A stretch of DNA of 44,892 nt from Chloroflexota bacterium (GCA_020349245.1 CP070764.1:3495667-3540558); one strand, 5' to 3'; numbered from the stretch's first letter, positions 11,201 through 19,799 are shown. The notes: generated from the sequence alone by a model not told the origin. Numbers and translations are program-made.

Positions 11201-11371
11201 ACCGCCACTAGGCTGTGCAAGATAGAAATAATGGAAGGGAAAGCTGAGCAGAGCGGCCATCTCCTGGCTGAGATCTATGATAGCTTCACCGAAGGTTTTG
11301 ATACCTTCGATCTGCAGGCAGCCAAAGCAGTGCTGGATGAATGGCGGAAGTCAGCTCCCGAAGTCAGTTAG
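8273..11371 (+). CDS. adenylate/guanylate cyclase domain, NB-ARC ATPase and TPR regulator
   Basis: About 1030 residues in three parts. First, a class III nucleotide cyclase domain (roughly the first 175 residues) with both metal aspartates, in FTDLEGST and TTGDGIHAVF, and the NRAARL motif. Second, an AfsR/CyaA-like NB-ARC ATPase with Walker A GPGGTGKT and Walker B LLLLLDNFEQV, followed by the GLPLAIELAAARI motif. Third, a long helical TPR-like C-terminal half. Such proteins are cytoplasmic signal-driven switches; some make cAMP and others use the cyclase fold only for sensing. The start is uncertain: an ATG at 8252, a GTG at 8273 (GGAG five bases before) and an ATG at 8282 are all in frame. 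It stands alone, upstream of the catabolic block, and could regulate it, but nothing in the sequence proves that. Confidence 0.88.
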   Translation: MTDMETAHPLTFLFTDLEGSTQLWLEHPEAMKLVLARHDELLKAAVENSNGQIVKTTGDGIHAVFASAREGLNACIIAQQDLSAETWEETGPLRVRMGLHAGEAQQRAGDYYGTSVNRAARLMSAAHGGQVLLSAVVAHLLADQLPEGVILQDLGEHRLKDLQRPEHIFQLVHPQLPADFPTIGTLNRLPNNLPSQPTLFIGRQTELSEVTNLLVSEGVRLLTLTGPGGTGKTRLALQSGAELSDKYVDGTYFIDLAPISDPDVVLTTIARTIGLSESRNGSMLEDLKSQLREKSLLLLLDNFEQVVSAAESIAELLQYCPRVKLLATSREALRVRGEHLYPVPPLGLPQVDTQHTTLEELVRFEAVQLFLERARSVKPSFELTDENAEAVAELCLRLDGLPLAIELAAARIRLFSPQALRQQLADRLKLLRGGARDLPERQQTLRGTIDWSYQLLNAQEKILFEVISIFASCTFEAAASVLSKLDPLVESEALIEDGLVSLVDKSLVQLAEDDAGEPRLRMLETIRAYATDKLKENPGLYESACQSHAVHFADLTQRQWLRMSGYDREAAMGTMAAEIENLKIAWRYWAAEGDLEQLHNMVNPLWLLYDRRGWYQGTIELTTDLLKILSSTPSSPEQAQQEIMLQTSLARALLAIKGYTSEVEEAYARALKLSEGQGEIPQLFPVLRGLSSYYMYRAEFDKGIQIGRRILELAESRDDDYLRVHGYLVLGSNTGFLMGYREGLEILEKGIALFEKELHSFQPYQLGNNPGIVCYTTSAFFHWWLGYPDRAVEQADRAMRLAEELRHPFTLAYALFHTGSLHMWRGEMGLAKERAQTMLELAEEHGFQIWISLATMLIGTAELTLGIPQVGLEKIEQGFSQYQGLNTPPVFYPQLIAMRALAFAQAGQTAKGLALIDGLVQGIDKERLMREFPPLLLLKGDLLLTVSPENAPEAAEIFRSVLSGTGHVGGKIFALQTATRLCKIEIMEGKAEQSGHLLAEIYDSFTEGFDTFDLQAAKAVLDEWRKSAPEVS

Positions 11372-11837
11372 CACCCCATCCCCCGATTCTCACATCCTGA
11401 ACCGCCCGCCAGCAGGAGCTTTACCTTCACGCTAGAAACATATACATACAGGTATCGTCGCCATAGTAAAAAATCGGGGATTCTATGGCCGGCGATCCAG
11501 CCATCACTGCTCAATGTTGTAAACCATACCCATGTTGGCAAGAATTCCGGTGCGGTCCAACTTCAATCCAAGTGAAGAAACTCAGCATTCTCATTATTCA
11601 GGTTTATAATACTGGTTACAAGCCTTGTTCATTGATGAATCGTTCAAAAAACCAAGAGCTACCCGTATGATCGTATCCCAATCAGCAGCAAAAAAAAAGT
11701 TTCACAATATATTTGTAAATAGACTCATCTTGCAATTCAAAAGACGAGTCGATTTTCTGTCAAACCGCTGTATTCCTGTTTGCTGATTAAGGAAAGCACA
11801 GCCTCTGCAAATTAATTAATCGACCACAGGAAAAGGA
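11372..11837. other. intergenic region before the catabolic block
   Basis: No supported gene. A 61-codon frame at 11485-11670 has no ribosome site or family resemblance. The second half is AT-rich and contains a terminator-like hairpin at 11722-11757, annotated separately. The promoter of the CoA-transferase gene must lie between that hairpin and 11838, or transcription passes through it; I could not pick a convincing sigma-70 site. Confidence 0.4.
11722..11757 (+). terminator. terminator-like hairpin
   Basis: Arms GACTCATCTT and AAGACGAGTC pair over ten positions with one G-U, loop of nine, followed by GATTTTC. Stem strength is moderate. It may insulate the catabolic genes from transcription of the upstream regulator, or act as a leader structure. 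Confidence 0.5.
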
Positions 11838-13091
11838 TTGCCGATTCAGATGGAGAATAACAACCAGACAGAAGACAGCAAAATCCGCCCTCTCGATGGT
11901 TTAAGGGTCCTTGACATTTCCCGCGCCTTGGCAGGACCTTTCTGCACAATGATGCTCGGTGATCTGGGTGCCGACGTGATCAAAGTCGAGCGTCCCGGCC
12001 GCGGTGACGAGAGCCGCAGCTGGGGACCTCCTTTTGTCGGTCAACCCAACGAAACGTATCCCGGCGAATCAACATACTATCTCGCCGCGAACCGCAGCAA
12101 GCGCAGCCTGACTGTCAATTTAAAAAGCTCCGAGGGACAGGAGATCATCAAGCGCCTAGCGCTTCTCTCTGATGTGCTGGTCGAGAACTACCTGACCGGT
12201 TCTCTTGATCGTATGGGCTTAGGATACGATCATCTGCATGAACTCAATCCCCGCCTGGTTTACTGCTCCATAAGCGGCTATGGCCGCACCGGTCCTTATG
12301 CTGATAAGGGCGGCTATGATTTCATCCTCCAGGCAGAAGGGGGCATTATGGGGATCACCGGGCCTGTAGAAGGCCCGCCTTTCCGGGTGGGTGTTTCCAT
12401 CATCGATATCACTACGGGGATGTTCGCTTCCACCGCTATTCTCGCAGCCCTGCGCGCCCGGGAGGTCACAGGGAGAGGCCAGATGCTTGACCTGTCGCTG
12501 CTCGATTCGTCTGCCGCGATCCTGTCCAACGTCGCTTCGAATTATCTGATCGGTGGGGTAGAACCCAAGCGCATGGGAAATGCCCACTTCAACATCGCTC
12601 CCTACGAGGTATTTCGCGCCCGCGACCGCTGGATCACCCTGGGGGCGTTGAACCAGCGCCAGTGGGAGAACCTCTGCCGGGTGGTTGACAGACCAGAAAT
12701 CATTAGCGACCCTCGCTTTACCAGCAACCAGAACCGGGTCGAAAACCGTGAGGCCCTGGCACAAGTCTTGAATGAAGCTTTTTCAGGTCAGGATGCCCGG
12801 GTTTGGATCGGACAACTCCACGATGTCGGCATTCCCAGCGGCGTGATTAATTCCATCGAAGACGTGTTCAACCATCCCCAGGCTGAGGCAAGGGACTTAA
12901 GCATCGAGCTCGAACACCCCACAGCTGGATGGATGAGTTTTCCCGGTTACCCATATAAATTTTCGGATACACCCGCTCAAGCTTTTCGCCCGCCCCCACT
13001 GCTCGGTGAACACAATCAAGAAATCCTGGAGGAGCTGCTGGGGTATTCTCAAGAAGATATCAAGGAACTCCACGAACGTGGTGTGATCTGA
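11838..13091 (+). CDS. family III (CaiB/BaiF-type) CoA-transferase
   Basis: About 417 residues, the normal length for formyl-CoA transferase/CaiB-type enzymes, which move CoA between carboxylic acids through an aspartyl anhydride. Seen: the N-terminal LDGLRVLDISRALAGPF motif, GDLGADVIKVE, NRSKRSLTVNLK, and the catalytic-Asp region GGYDFILQAEGG. The donor and acceptor cannot be read from sequence; oxalate, malonate, succinate or glutarate types all look alike here. The start is a TTG (AGGA six bases before) or an ATG twelve bases later. It is the first gene of a one-direction run, 33 bases ahead of fdrA, so it probably activates the acid end product of the pathway. Confidence 0.92.
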   Translation: MPIQMENNNQTEDSKIRPLDGLRVLDISRALAGPFCTMMLGDLGADVIKVERPGRGDESRSWGPPFVGQPNETYPGESTYYLAANRSKRSLTVNLKSSEGQEIIKRLALLSDVLVENYLTGSLDRMGLGYDHLHELNPRLVYCSISGYGRTGPYADKGGYDFILQAEGGIMGITGPVEGPPFRVGVSIIDITTGMFASTAILAALRAREVTGRGQMLDLSLLDSSAAILSNVASNYLIGGVEPKRMGNAHFNIAPYEVFRARDRWITLGALNQRQWENLCRVVDRPEIISDPRFTSNQNRVENREALAQVLNEAFSGQDARVWIGQLHDVGIPSGVINSIEDVFNHPQAEARDLSIELEHPTAGWMSFPGYPYKFSDTPAQAFRPPPLLGEHNQEILEELLGYSQEDIKELHERGVI

Positions 13092-13124
13092 TCACTGAAA
13101 AATAAATTAACTTAGGGAGTTTTT

Positions 13125-14873
13125 ATGTCAATAACGAAAGGAGAGATCCGCTCTGGTGCATACTACGACTCGGTGATTCTGATGCAGCTGCAACGATCCC
13201 TGGCTGACTTGCCCGGCGTGATCGACGCTGGCGTGATCATGGGCACCGATGCCAACAAGGAACTGCTTACTCAGAGTGACCTGCTCGCTCCAGAGATAAC
13301 CGCTGCTGGTGCGGATGATATGGTCATCGTGATCAAAGGAGAAGATGACCGCGCGGTGCAGTCCGCTTTGGGAAAAGTAGATGATTTGCTAGCTGCCCGG
13401 CGCAGCTCGGGTGTAGATGCAGAATACCTGCCAAAAAGCCTCGAATCTGCAGCGCAGATGATGCCCGATTCGCAGTGGGTGCTGGTGTCTGTACCCGGTC
13501 GTTATGCGGCTGGTGTCGCCCGGGAAGCCCTGAACTTGGAAAAGCATGTATTTCTCTACAGCGACAATGTTACCCTGATGGATGAAATCGCCATGAAGAA
13601 AACTGCGGCCGAAAAAGGATTGCTGGTAATGGGACCGGATTGCGGTACTGCCATCGTCCATGGTATCGGTTTAGGTTTCGCCAACAAAGTCCGCCAGGGA
13701 TCTATTGGCTTGGTGGCTGGCTCAGGCACCGGCTTACAGCAGGTCACCTCCCGCATCCACCAGTTCGGCGGCGGCATCACCCAGGCTTTGGGCACCGGGG
13801 GGCGCGACCTCTCCGAGAATGTCGGTGCCGTGACTGCCCGCCAGGGACTGGATCTGCTCAACCGCGACCCGGAAACCAAGGTGATCGTCTTGGTTTCAAA
13901 ACCCCCGGCAAAATCCGTGGCCGATGCATTGGTAGCTGCCGCCCGCCAGGCCGGGAAACCGGTCGTGGTGGATTTCATCGGTTATTCGACTGCGGTGCGG
14001 AGGGTGGACAATGTCCATTTCGCTACTTCTTTTGATGAAGCTGCCCAGCTGGCGGTTGACCTATCATCCCGGGAAACCGAAAAGGTAGAAGCGAGTCTTC
14101 CAGATCTTGAACGGTTCTCAACTGGCCAGCAGTACCTGCGGGGGTTGTTTTCCGGCGGGACCTTGGCATACGAAGCACTCCTGGTTCTCCAAGATTATCT
14201 ACCGGAAGTGTATTCGAATGTCCCCCTGGATAAGAAATACCGCCTGGAAGATTCGCTGGTCAGCCGGGAGCACACAATTCTTGACCTGGGTGAAGACGAA
14301 TTCACCGTCGGTCGCTTACACCCCATGATGGATAACGATTTACGCCTGCGACGGCTGGAAATGGAAGCCAGTGATCCTGAAGTTGCGGTGATCTTGCTGG
14401 ATGTCGTTCTCGGTTATGGCGCTCACCCCGATCCCGCTGCAGAGCTGGCACCAGCCATCAACCAAGCCCACAGGCAGGCCGAAGCTGCTGGCCGCCATCT
14501 TGAAATCCTTGCTGTTGTCTCAGGAACTGACGAGGACCCCCAGGATTTTCATGCGCAGATCGAGCAGCTGCAGGCAGCTGCTGCCCGGGTCTTCACCAGC
14601 AATGACTCTGCTGCCGCTTACGCCGGCAGACTGGCTAAGACCTTGAGCCAGGTCAGTCCGCAAAGCAAGGGCGAGTCCCCTGCTGAGGTGGATCTGCAGG
14701 CGCTGTACCAGCCGATGGCAGCCATCAACGTTGGCCTGGAAACTTTTACGGAGAGTTTAAACCAGCAAGGTGCCCGGGTTATCCAGGTAGATTGGCGCCC
14801 CCCCGCTAGCGGAAACGAGAAGCTGATGGGCATCCTCGAGCGCATGAAAAGCAAACAACAAGGAGGCAGCTGA
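13125..14873 (+). CDS. fdrA: FdrA family protein (AllF-like carbamoyltransferase subunit)
   Basis: 582 residues with the FdrA layout: an N-terminal ferredoxin-like segment (1-100), a succinyl-CoA-synthetase-alpha-like Rossmann region with MGPDCGT (169-175) and AGSGTGLQQV (198-207), GTGGRDL (223-229) where succinyl-CoA synthetase would carry its phosphohistidine loop, and a ligase-like C-terminal part. In E. coli the neighbouring genes fdrA, ylbE and ylbF (AllF, AllG, AllH) form the oxamate carbamoyltransferase of allantoin use, producing carbamoyl phosphate from oxalurate. A DUF1116 (YlbE) gene lies two genes downstream here, supporting a similar reaction. AGGGAG precedes the ATG; the stop overlaps the next start (TGATG). 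The real substrate may differ from oxalurate. No AllH-like gene is in the window. Confidence 0.88.
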   Translation: MSITKGEIRSGAYYDSVILMQLQRSLADLPGVIDAGVIMGTDANKELLTQSDLLAPEITAAGADDMVIVIKGEDDRAVQSALGKVDDLLAARRSSGVDAEYLPKSLESAAQMMPDSQWVLVSVPGRYAAGVAREALNLEKHVFLYSDNVTLMDEIAMKKTAAEKGLLVMGPDCGTAIVHGIGLGFANKVRQGSIGLVAGSGTGLQQVTSRIHQFGGGITQALGTGGRDLSENVGAVTARQGLDLLNRDPETKVIVLVSKPPAKSVADALVAAARQAGKPVVVDFIGYSTAVRRVDNVHFATSFDEAAQLAVDLSSRETEKVEASLPDLERFSTGQQYLRGLFSGGTLAYEALLVLQDYLPEVYSNVPLDKKYRLEDSLVSREHTILDLGEDEFTVGRLHPMMDNDLRLRRLEMEASDPEVAVILLDVVLGYGAHPDPAAELAPAINQAHRQAEAAGRHLEILAVVSGTDEDPQDFHAQIEQLQAAAARVFTSNDSAAAYAGRLAKTLSQVSPQSKGESPAEVDLQALYQPMAAINVGLETFTESLNQQGARVIQVDWRPPASGNEKLMGILERMKSKQQGGS

Positions 14874-15760
14874 TGAAGGAATTTATCGCCGCCTGCGTGC
14901 AAATTGCCATCACCCCCAACGAGGTGCAAGCCAATATCGAAAAAGGTATCCTCTGGTTGGAACGTGCGGTTAATGATTATGGTGCGGAACTGGTCGTCTT
15001 TCCGGAGACGGTGACCACAGGTTACGATACCAGGCTGGATGCAGGCCAGTTGTGGGACCTGGTGGATGAAGCCCCTGGACGCATCACCCATGCGGTGCAG
15101 GCCAAGGCAAAAGAGCTGGGCGTCCATGTTGTCTGGCCTACTTACCGCCGCGCTGGTGAGCGGGGCAGGGTGTACAACTCGGCTATCTTGATCGGTCCGC
15201 AGGGGGAGATCGTTGGCATTTACGATAAAACCCATCCCGCGCCCTGGGAGCGCCAGGATGGCGGTGGTTGGGCACTGGTCGGTGATCGGGCAGATGTATT
15301 TCAAACCTCCCTCGGCGATATTGGCATGATCATCTGCTACGACGGTGATTTTCCAGAATTGTCCCGGCTGCTGGCGGTGAAGGGTGCGGAGATCATCATC
15401 CGGGTCTCGGCATTGCAGCGCAGCTACGATATCTGGTATATCACCAATGCGGCCCGCGCCTACGACAACCATGTCTATCTGCTGGCCAGCAACCTGATCG
15501 GTCCCGACGCAGCAGGCAATTATGGGTTTGGACACAGTATGATCCTCACCCCGATTGCCTGGCGCCTTGCCCAGGCGCGCGGAACTGAAGAGATCATCGC
15601 TGCCAGGCTCGATCCCGATCCTCTGCGCTACATCACCTGGGGGAGCAAGAGCTTGCAGAATTTCGACCACCTGGAAGACCGAAATCTGGAACTCTACCAA
15701 GAGATCTTGAAAGAAGCCCGGGCCCGATTCGAACCTGGCATTCGCTTCCCCAGGAAATGA
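14873..15760 (+). CDS. nitrilase-superfamily carbon-nitrogen hydrolase
   Basis: 295 residues, a single CN-hydrolase domain. The Glu-Lys-Cys triad is visible: Glu45 in FPETVTTGY, Lys119 in YDKTHPAP, Cys155 in ICYDGDFPE. The family hydrolyses amides, N-carbamoyl groups or nitriles with a cysteine nucleophile, in the cytoplasm. The start overlaps the fdrA stop by one base behind an AGGAGG site, so the two are translationally coupled. Placed between FdrA and DUF1116 genes, it most likely acts on the amide left after carbamoyl removal (an oxamate- or malonamate-like acid) or on a ureido acid. The choice between amidase and carbamoylase is an inference from context. Confidence 0.9.
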   Translation: MKEFIAACVQIAITPNEVQANIEKGILWLERAVNDYGAELVVFPETVTTGYDTRLDAGQLWDLVDEAPGRITHAVQAKAKELGVHVVWPTYRRAGERGRVYNSAILIGPQGEIVGIYDKTHPAPWERQDGGGWALVGDRADVFQTSLGDIGMIICYDGDFPELSRLLAVKGAEIIIRVSALQRSYDIWYITNAARAYDNHVYLLASNLIGPDAAGNYGFGHSMILTPIAWRLAQARGTEEIIAARLDPDPLRYITWGSKSLQNFDHLEDRNLELYQEILKEARARFEPGIRFPRK

Positions 15761-15802
15761 GTCTTAGGAAATTCAATCCCAAAATCTTGAAAGGCGGAAT
15801 TC

Positions 15803-17044
15803 ATGGACATTGAAAAAGCAAATCGTGAAGCCACAGAGCGCATGATGGAAGCTCGTCCCGTGGTCGTGGGCATGGGAAAAGCGATCGATGTCATCCCCGG
15901 TATGCGGGAGGACCTGCTGCTCCATGCCGGTCCACCGATAACCTGGGAGCGAGCCTCCGGTCCAATGCGCGGGGCGATCACCGGTGCTTTGATCTTCGAA
16001 GGTAAAGCGAAAAGTGAAGCGGAAGCACAATCCTTGGTTGAAGCAGGAGAAATAAAACTCGAACCCTGCCATCACCACCAATCCGTGGGACCCATGGCGG
16101 GTGTGATCTGCCCCTCCATGTCGGTTTATATTCTTGAAAACAAAACTCACGGGAATAAATCCTTTTCAAACCTGAACGAAGGATACGGGAAGGTACTGCG
16201 CTATGGTGCGTACAGCGAGGAGGTACTGACCCGCCTGGGCTGGATGGAAGAGGTCATGGCTCCCATATTAGGCAAAGCCATTGAGATGTCTGGGGGGATC
16301 GATATCCGCGTGCTCTTATCTGAAGCACTCCACATGGGGGATGAGGGTCACAACCGCAATAAAGCCGGTTCAGTCTTGTTCACCAAGAACCTGGCACCTC
16401 ATATTGTCAGAGCGGCGGATCAGGCGGAGGTTGCCGCAAAGATCATCCAAACCCTGGGAGATAACGCCCTCAGCGTGCTGAACCCGGTGATGGCCGCCTG
16501 CAAGGCAATGGTCGATGCCGCCCATGACATCGAAGGCAGCACGATTGTCAGCGTTATGGCCCGCAACGGCACAGATTTTGGCATCCGGATCAGTGGATTA
16601 GGCGATCGCTGGTTCACCGCCCCGGTTGCGGTGCCAAAAGGTCTCTACTTCCCCGGCTTCACCGCCGAGGATTCAAGCGGAGATATCGGAGACAGCACGA
16701 TTACCGAGACGGCTGGCATCGGCGGCTTCGCCATGGCCAGTGCACCCGCCATCGTGACCTTCGTCAGCGGCACACCCAGGGATGCGTTGAATGCCACTCT
16801 GGAGATGTATGAGATCTGCTTCAGCGAACACAAATATTTCACCATCCCACCCCTGGACTTTCGCGGGACACCCACCGGAATCGATATTCGCAAGGTGGTG
16901 GAAAAAGGCATCACACCGCGGGTAAACACAGGCATCGCACACAAGGAAGCCGGTGTTGGGCAGGTCGGGGCTGGTTTGGTTCGCCCACCGATGGCAATGT
17001 TTGAAGAAGCCCTGGTCGCCTATGCGGAAAAGTATGGATTTTAG
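15803..17044 (+). CDS. DUF1116 family protein (YlbE/AllG-like)
   Basis: 413 residues, close to E. coli YlbE in length. Family signatures: LLHAGPPITWERASGPMRGA near residues 38-57, the EGxAKSEAEA helix, and the GDEGHNRNKAG region near 190. E. coli YlbE (AllG) is a subunit of the FdrA-containing oxamate carbamoyltransferase, so this protein probably pairs with the FdrA homologue despite the intervening nitrilase gene. A GAAAGGCGG site precedes the ATG, and 42 bases separate it from the nitrilase gene. The third subunit type (DUF2877, AllH) and a carbamate kinase are not in the window; they may be elsewhere or not needed. Confidence 0.88.
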   Translation: MDIEKANREATERMMEARPVVVGMGKAIDVIPGMREDLLLHAGPPITWERASGPMRGAITGALIFEGKAKSEAEAQSLVEAGEIKLEPCHHHQSVGPMAGVICPSMSVYILENKTHGNKSFSNLNEGYGKVLRYGAYSEEVLTRLGWMEEVMAPILGKAIEMSGGIDIRVLLSEALHMGDEGHNRNKAGSVLFTKNLAPHIVRAADQAEVAAKIIQTLGDNALSVLNPVMAACKAMVDAAHDIEGSTIVSVMARNGTDFGIRISGLGDRWFTAPVAVPKGLYFPGFTAEDSSGDIGDSTITETAGIGGFAMASAPAIVTFVSGTPRDALNATLEMYEICFSEHKYFTIPPLDFRGTPTGIDIRKVVEKGITPRVNTGIAHKEAGVGQVGAGLVRPPMAMFEEALVAYAEKYGF

Positions 17045-17108
17045 ATCTTAAGGTATTCTGGTTCGCATCCCCTACAGGTACACCCTGTATACAGAAAGTG
17101 AGGCACAA

Positions 17109-18785
17109 ATGGAGCGTGAGAAATTTATTAATACCCTAGCAGGGGCGAAACTCTTTGACCTGACTCAGGGCTGCAGCATTTTCACCCCGCCCTGGCCTGG
17201 AGAAAAAGCCTTGGAGATCCACTTCTTCAAGCGGGTTACCGGTGCTTATGGCGGCGGTCAAGGTGCCAACGGTCAGCTGTTAAACTGGAGCAACACAGTT
17301 GGGACGCACTTGGTTGGTGAGACCGCTTTCCATTCCGGGGGCCGGGCAATCTCTGACATTCCCCTCACAGACCTGTGCGGGCCGGGGGTGGTCGTGGATT
17401 TATCTGATGCGGTATCTGATTACAGCCTTTACACCCCTGAAATGATTATGAAACGGGCAACGGTTAAAAAGGGAGACATCCTGATCATCAACACTGGCTA
17501 CCATCGCTATTCCTGGGATAAGCCTGATGTTCACAATCCAAAAGCCCAGGGTGGAGTCGAATCGAAGGAGTTTGGTTTTCTGGTGCGCCACCCGGGACCC
17601 TCCCCGGAATTCTTCCAATGGGCGCTGGATATGGAGCTCAAGCTCATCGGCGTAGACTGCGGCTGTGCCGAACACCCGATGAACACCCCCATCCGCTATA
17701 TGCACGCTAACGAATTCCAGAAAGCCGAGACCAAATTAAAAGCCGATTATGGAAAGTCCTGGGACGAGATGTTCCCCCAGGAAGAATACTACCAGCTCAC
17801 CCACCAGACAATGCCCAAGGCACATCTTCTGCTGGCGGAGTCGATCGTGGGCGATATCGACCAGCTGAATAACCAGCGTGCCTGGATCATGATCCTCCCG
17901 ATTCCCTTTATGGAAGTCGAGTCAGCCTGGTCACGGGTTTGCGCACTGCAAGCTCCAGAAGGGATGGAGGAAGCTGAATTCTTCCAGCTGATGGCGTCCG
18001 CGGAGATGCTGGACTTGACCATCCCCTTCAGCGTGCAGACTCCCCAATGGGCAAATTATGTGCCGCTCACCGTTACCTACACAAAACGGGTTGGAGGTCA
18101 GTATTTCGGCATGGGCCGTAATGGCTCCATCTGCAATGCCAGCATCCACCTGGCTACCCACATGGATGGCGAGAAGCATTTCTGGCCAGCCGGTAGAACC
18201 ATTGGCCAGGTTCCCCTCGAAGATTGGGTTGGCCCTGGGGTGATTGCCGATATCTCCCACCTGGTATCCGATTCCAGTGTCTATACCCCCGAAATGATCG
18301 AAAGTGTGGTGGAGGTACGCGAGGGTGACATCCTGATCCTCAAAACTGGATGGTATAAGTATGGTTGGATCAGCCCAGAGTCCGATGAATTCCGCTACAT
18401 GATTAAACATCCAGGACCATCACCCGATTTTTCTCAATGGTGTATCGACAAGAAACTCAAATGGTTGGCGATCGACGCGGTCAGCCAGGATCACCCGATG
18501 AATACCATCCAACGCATCTGGCACCCAAAGACGTTCGAAGAAGCCAATCGCAAGCTGAAAGAGGCTTTTGGTAAAGATTGGGACGAGATGTACCCCCTGG
18601 ATAAATACTACCAGGATACCCACCTAAATCTCTTCCCGAAGAAGATCGTCCATGCAGAAAACCTGGGCAAGGATATCGCCCAGGCAAAGAGCGGTCGCTA
18701 CTACCTCGGCTGCTACTTGCAGAAAGGAATGGAGATTGCCTCCATGTGGGGTCGCTTTATCGCATTCAAGGAAGGTAGCGATTGA
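17109..18785 (+). CDS. tandem double-domain cyclase-family (kynurenine formamidase/isatin hydrolase-like) hydrolase
   Basis: 558 residues made of two homologous halves, each a PF04199-type cyclase domain. The C half holds the metal motif HLATHMDGEKHF (His347, His351, Asp353, His357) plus DHPMNT (461-466) and the late AENL motif. The matching place in the N half reads TVGTHLVGETAF (63-74): aligned, the first His is Thr63, the Asp is Val69 and the last His is Ala73, leaving only His67. So the C half should be catalytic and the N half structural. Relatives open cyclic amides or hydrolyse formamides with Mn or Zn. Both halves keep the (A/V)(Y/L)TPEMI and HPGPSP(D/E)F motifs, pointing to an internal duplication. 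Next to FdrA/DUF1116, ring opening of an N-heterocycle is the natural guess. Confidence 0.9.
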   Translation: MEREKFINTLAGAKLFDLTQGCSIFTPPWPGEKALEIHFFKRVTGAYGGGQGANGQLLNWSNTVGTHLVGETAFHSGGRAISDIPLTDLCGPGVVVDLSDAVSDYSLYTPEMIMKRATVKKGDILIINTGYHRYSWDKPDVHNPKAQGGVESKEFGFLVRHPGPSPEFFQWALDMELKLIGVDCGCAEHPMNTPIRYMHANEFQKAETKLKADYGKSWDEMFPQEEYYQLTHQTMPKAHLLLAESIVGDIDQLNNQRAWIMILPIPFMEVESAWSRVCALQAPEGMEEAEFFQLMASAEMLDLTIPFSVQTPQWANYVPLTVTYTKRVGGQYFGMGRNGSICNASIHLATHMDGEKHFWPAGRTIGQVPLEDWVGPGVIADISHLVSDSSVYTPEMIESVVEVREGDILILKTGWYKYGWISPESDEFRYMIKHPGPSPDFSQWCIDKKLKWLAIDAVSQDHPMNTIQRIWHPKTFEEANRKLKEAFGKDWDEMYPLDKYYQDTHLNLFPKKIVHAENLGKDIAQAKSGRYYLGCYLQKGMEIASMWGRFIAFKEGSD

Positions 18786-18917
18786 CACTGTTCTTTCCCT
18801 TCAATTAAATGGATAAATACGTGTTTCAGTATGACATAAACCGGATCAATATTCTATCGCCACAGAACTGTGCACAATGGAATCTGACTGGAACCAGACA
18901 ACATTTCGCAGATTGAA

Positions 18918-19799
18918 ATGATTCTCATCACTGGTTGTGCAGGGAAAACCGGGAGGAACGTTCTCCAAGCACTTGTTGAGCGGGAAGAACCGGTGCGCGC
19001 CTTGGTGTACCAACCTGAACAAATCGATCTCGTCGAATCTATTGGAGCACAGGATGTAGTGGTCGGTGATATGAACTCCGCCGAAGCCATGCGGGAGGCA
19101 GTTCAAGGTATCCGGGCGATCTACCATATTCCTCCCAATGTCAGTCCCTACGAGATCTCCATTGGTCAAACCATGATCGCAGCTGCCAAAGAAGCGGGCG
19201 TTCAACATTTCGTATATCACTCGGTACTCAAGCCGCAAAGCGAAGCGATGCCTCACCACTGGAGGAAATTGCGGGTTGAGGAACTGCTCTTAGAATCCAG
19301 GATGCTGTATACTATCATGCAGCCCGCAGTGTATATGCAAAACCTGCTCGTCCATTGGAAAAAAATTCTGCAGGAAGGTATATACGCGGTACCCTACCCA
19401 ACCGCGACCCGCTTGAGCTTCGTGGATCTGCGGGATGTAGCCCAAGCTGCTGCCATTGTGCTTACCGGGGAAGGTCATGAATTTGCCCAATACGAACTCG
19501 TCGGGACAGAAGGGATATCCCAATCTGAAGTTGCATCCATCCTGGGAAAAGAACTTGGACGCCCGGTACAAGCCGTCTCAATACCGATCGATACCTGGCG
19601 CAGGCAGGCAAAAGAAAGCGGGTTGGGAGAAGAGCAGATCGAGACTCTGACCAAAATGTTCGCCTTCTACCAGCAGTATGATTTTATCGGTAATCCCCGG
19701 GTATTAGGTTGGCTGTTAGAATATCCACCCACGACATTGAACAAATTCATTCGCCAGGTTCATAAGGAGATGGATTCGCCACATCAGGTACCGGTATAA
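18918..19799 (+). CDS. NmrA-like NAD(P)-binding protein (atypical SDR)
   Basis: 293 residues. The N-terminal ILITGCAGKTGRNVLQAL is a Rossmann GxxGxxG dinucleotide-binding site, and the rest follows the NmrA/azoreductase-like atypical SDR pattern (HFVYHSVLKP, LRVEELL, MQPAVYMQNL, RLSFVDLRDVAQ). The Tyr of the usual SDR YxxxK pair is not obvious, as in NmrA-like members that sense NAD(P) or reduce quinones. It lies 132 bases after the cyclase gene and 56 before the Mo-hydroxylase genes, on the same strand. A role as an electron-transfer or redox partner in the pathway is possible but not shown. No strong ribosome site is visible. Confidence 0.82.
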   Translation: MILITGCAGKTGRNVLQALVEREEPVRALVYQPEQIDLVESIGAQDVVVGDMNSAEAMREAVQGIRAIYHIPPNVSPYEISIGQTMIAAAKEAGVQHFVYHSVLKPQSEAMPHHWRKLRVEELLLESRMLYTIMQPAVYMQNLLVHWKKILQEGIYAVPYPTATRLSFVDLRDVAQAAAIVLTGEGHEFAQYELVGTEGISQSEVASILGKELGRPVQAVSIPIDTWRRQAKESGLGEEQIETLTKMFAFYQQYDFIGNPRVLGWLLEYPPTTLNKFIRQVHKEMDSPHQVPV

